The notes beneath the pieces are model-generated. The model was not told where the DNA came from. It worked only from the letters and a program-made list of their open reading frames with translations, and searched no databases. A stretch of 5,615 nucleotides of DNA from assembly GCA_022824605.1 (NCBI GenBank), contig JAJDZO010000172.1, forward strand, positions 1 through 5,615, written 5' to 3'. Positions 5,117 to 5,615 of this stretch are shown here, piece after piece. Made by a program: the position numbers and the translations under genes. This DNA comes from Acidimicrobiia bacterium. Lineage in GTDB: Bacteria; Actinomycetota; Acidimicrobiia; Acidimicrobiales; Aldehydirespiratoraceae. Every line of letters starts with the position of its first letter. Within the stretch, counting starts at the first letter, position 1.

Positions 5117-5615
5117 TGGTCTCTCACAGGCCGAGATCTTGAAGATAGTCAACCGCTACATCGGTGTGACTGACGGCTACCTCGGAGACTTCAACTACCG
5201 CACCCACACCGACTTCTACCCGGAGTACTGCGATCTCGACATCGACCCCTACCAATATGAAGGAACGACGCGGAAGCGCTTCATCGCCATCATCGCGGGA
5301 CAGGAGCCGTGGGCGCAGGCACGCATCATTCGGGGGGTTGTAGACCGCTTCCCCGTCGCTGGATCGGATGCTCCGTCAACCCGCACCGAGGAGTCCCGCC
5401 GTGAACTCCTCGGGTGGGCCGAACGACTCCACGGAATCGTTGTCGACAGCACGGCGCCTCAAACCTCACGCGCGGACGTCTTCCAGGCGATCGCCGACAC
5501 CGAGACCCTGTTGCAGTCACACAGTGGAGCACCCGTGTCGGTAGACCGCGTGCACACCACCTTGCACGCCTACCTTGCCGGAGAGTGCGAGTCCACTGGA
5601 ATCGACAACAACGAC
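5106..5615 (+). CDS. Abortive-infection protein, AbiJ-type N-terminal region, cut by right edge
   Basis: The frame is open from a GTG at 5106 to the edge (170 codons, no stop). Residues about 7-85 (segments LSQAEILKIVNRYIG, DFYPEYCDLDIDPYQYEGTT, AQARIIRGVVDRF) fit the AbiJ N-terminal domain 3 pattern as I remember it. Residues 146-165 (VDRVHTTLHAYLAGECESTG) look like the beginning of the Abi_C region, which in AbiJ-like proteins is a HEPN-type, probably RNA-cleaving, domain. The catalytic part would be beyond the window. Such proteins are thought to stop phage growth by arresting or killing the infected cell. The first codon is GTG without a ribosome site, and the start context repeats that of the TA operon upstream. 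It lies 125 bp after hicA, probably as its own transcription unit in the same element. Family call good; completeness unknown. Confidence 0.8.
   Translation, partial: MSTGGLSQAEILKIVNRYIGVTDGYLGDFNYRTHTDFYPEYCDLDIDPYQYEGTTRKRFIAIIAGQEPWAQARIIRGVVDRFPVAGSDAPSTRTEESRRELLGWAERLHGIVVDSTAPQTSRADVFQAIADTETLLQSHSGAPVSVDRVHTTLHAYLAGECESTGIDNND

Noticed and set aside
5249..5532. Minus-strand frames opposite the abi gene
   Set aside because: Composition is that of antisense shadows, and the plus-strand frame carries recognisable Abi-type sequence.

Overview
The window is high-GC DNA. Its Shine-Dalgarno-poor starts (fic, abi gene), GTG/TTG starts and gene content suggest an actinobacterium-like chromosome; this is an inference from composition and protein style, and no taxonomic marker is present. 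It splits into an ordinary chromosomal part (about 1500-3720) flanked by two accessory segments.

Left (1-1493): a minus-strand remnant resembling an IS1380-type transposase runs off the left edge. It is followed by an upstream region with three TTGGACA repeats at an exact 12-bp period, and then a complete Fic-domain protein with an N-terminal inhibitory motif and a C-terminal winged-helix-like region. The fic gene converges on the next gene across a double hairpin (1496-1549).

Middle (1574-3720), minus strand: a CorA-type divalent cation channel gene and, 60 bp downstream, a 10-helix EamA/DMT-type transporter. An intrinsic-terminator-like hairpin lies upstream of corA at 3678-3717.

Right (3721-5615): nucleotides 32-73 of a tRNA-Met(CAU), read on the minus strand, with no 5' half. 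The identity to a tRNA stops exactly at the anticodon loop. This is what a tyrosine recombinase leaves at one end of an element integrated into a tRNA gene. The orientation predicts that the element extends rightward from 3763 and that the intact tRNA-Met lies beyond the window. The visible cargo is defence-like: a tightly overlapping three-gene operon (82-aa protein of unknown function, HicB-like antitoxin, HicA toxin), then an abortive-infection gene (AbiJ-type N-terminal region plus start of an Abi_C-like region) that is cut by the right edge. A diverged repeat of about 38 columns lies at the promoter of the operon and at the start of the abi gene. Two of its differences are compensatory within a small dyad, so the two defence modules may share a regulatory element.

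No rRNA, CRISPR array, complete tRNA, integrase or replication origin was seen.
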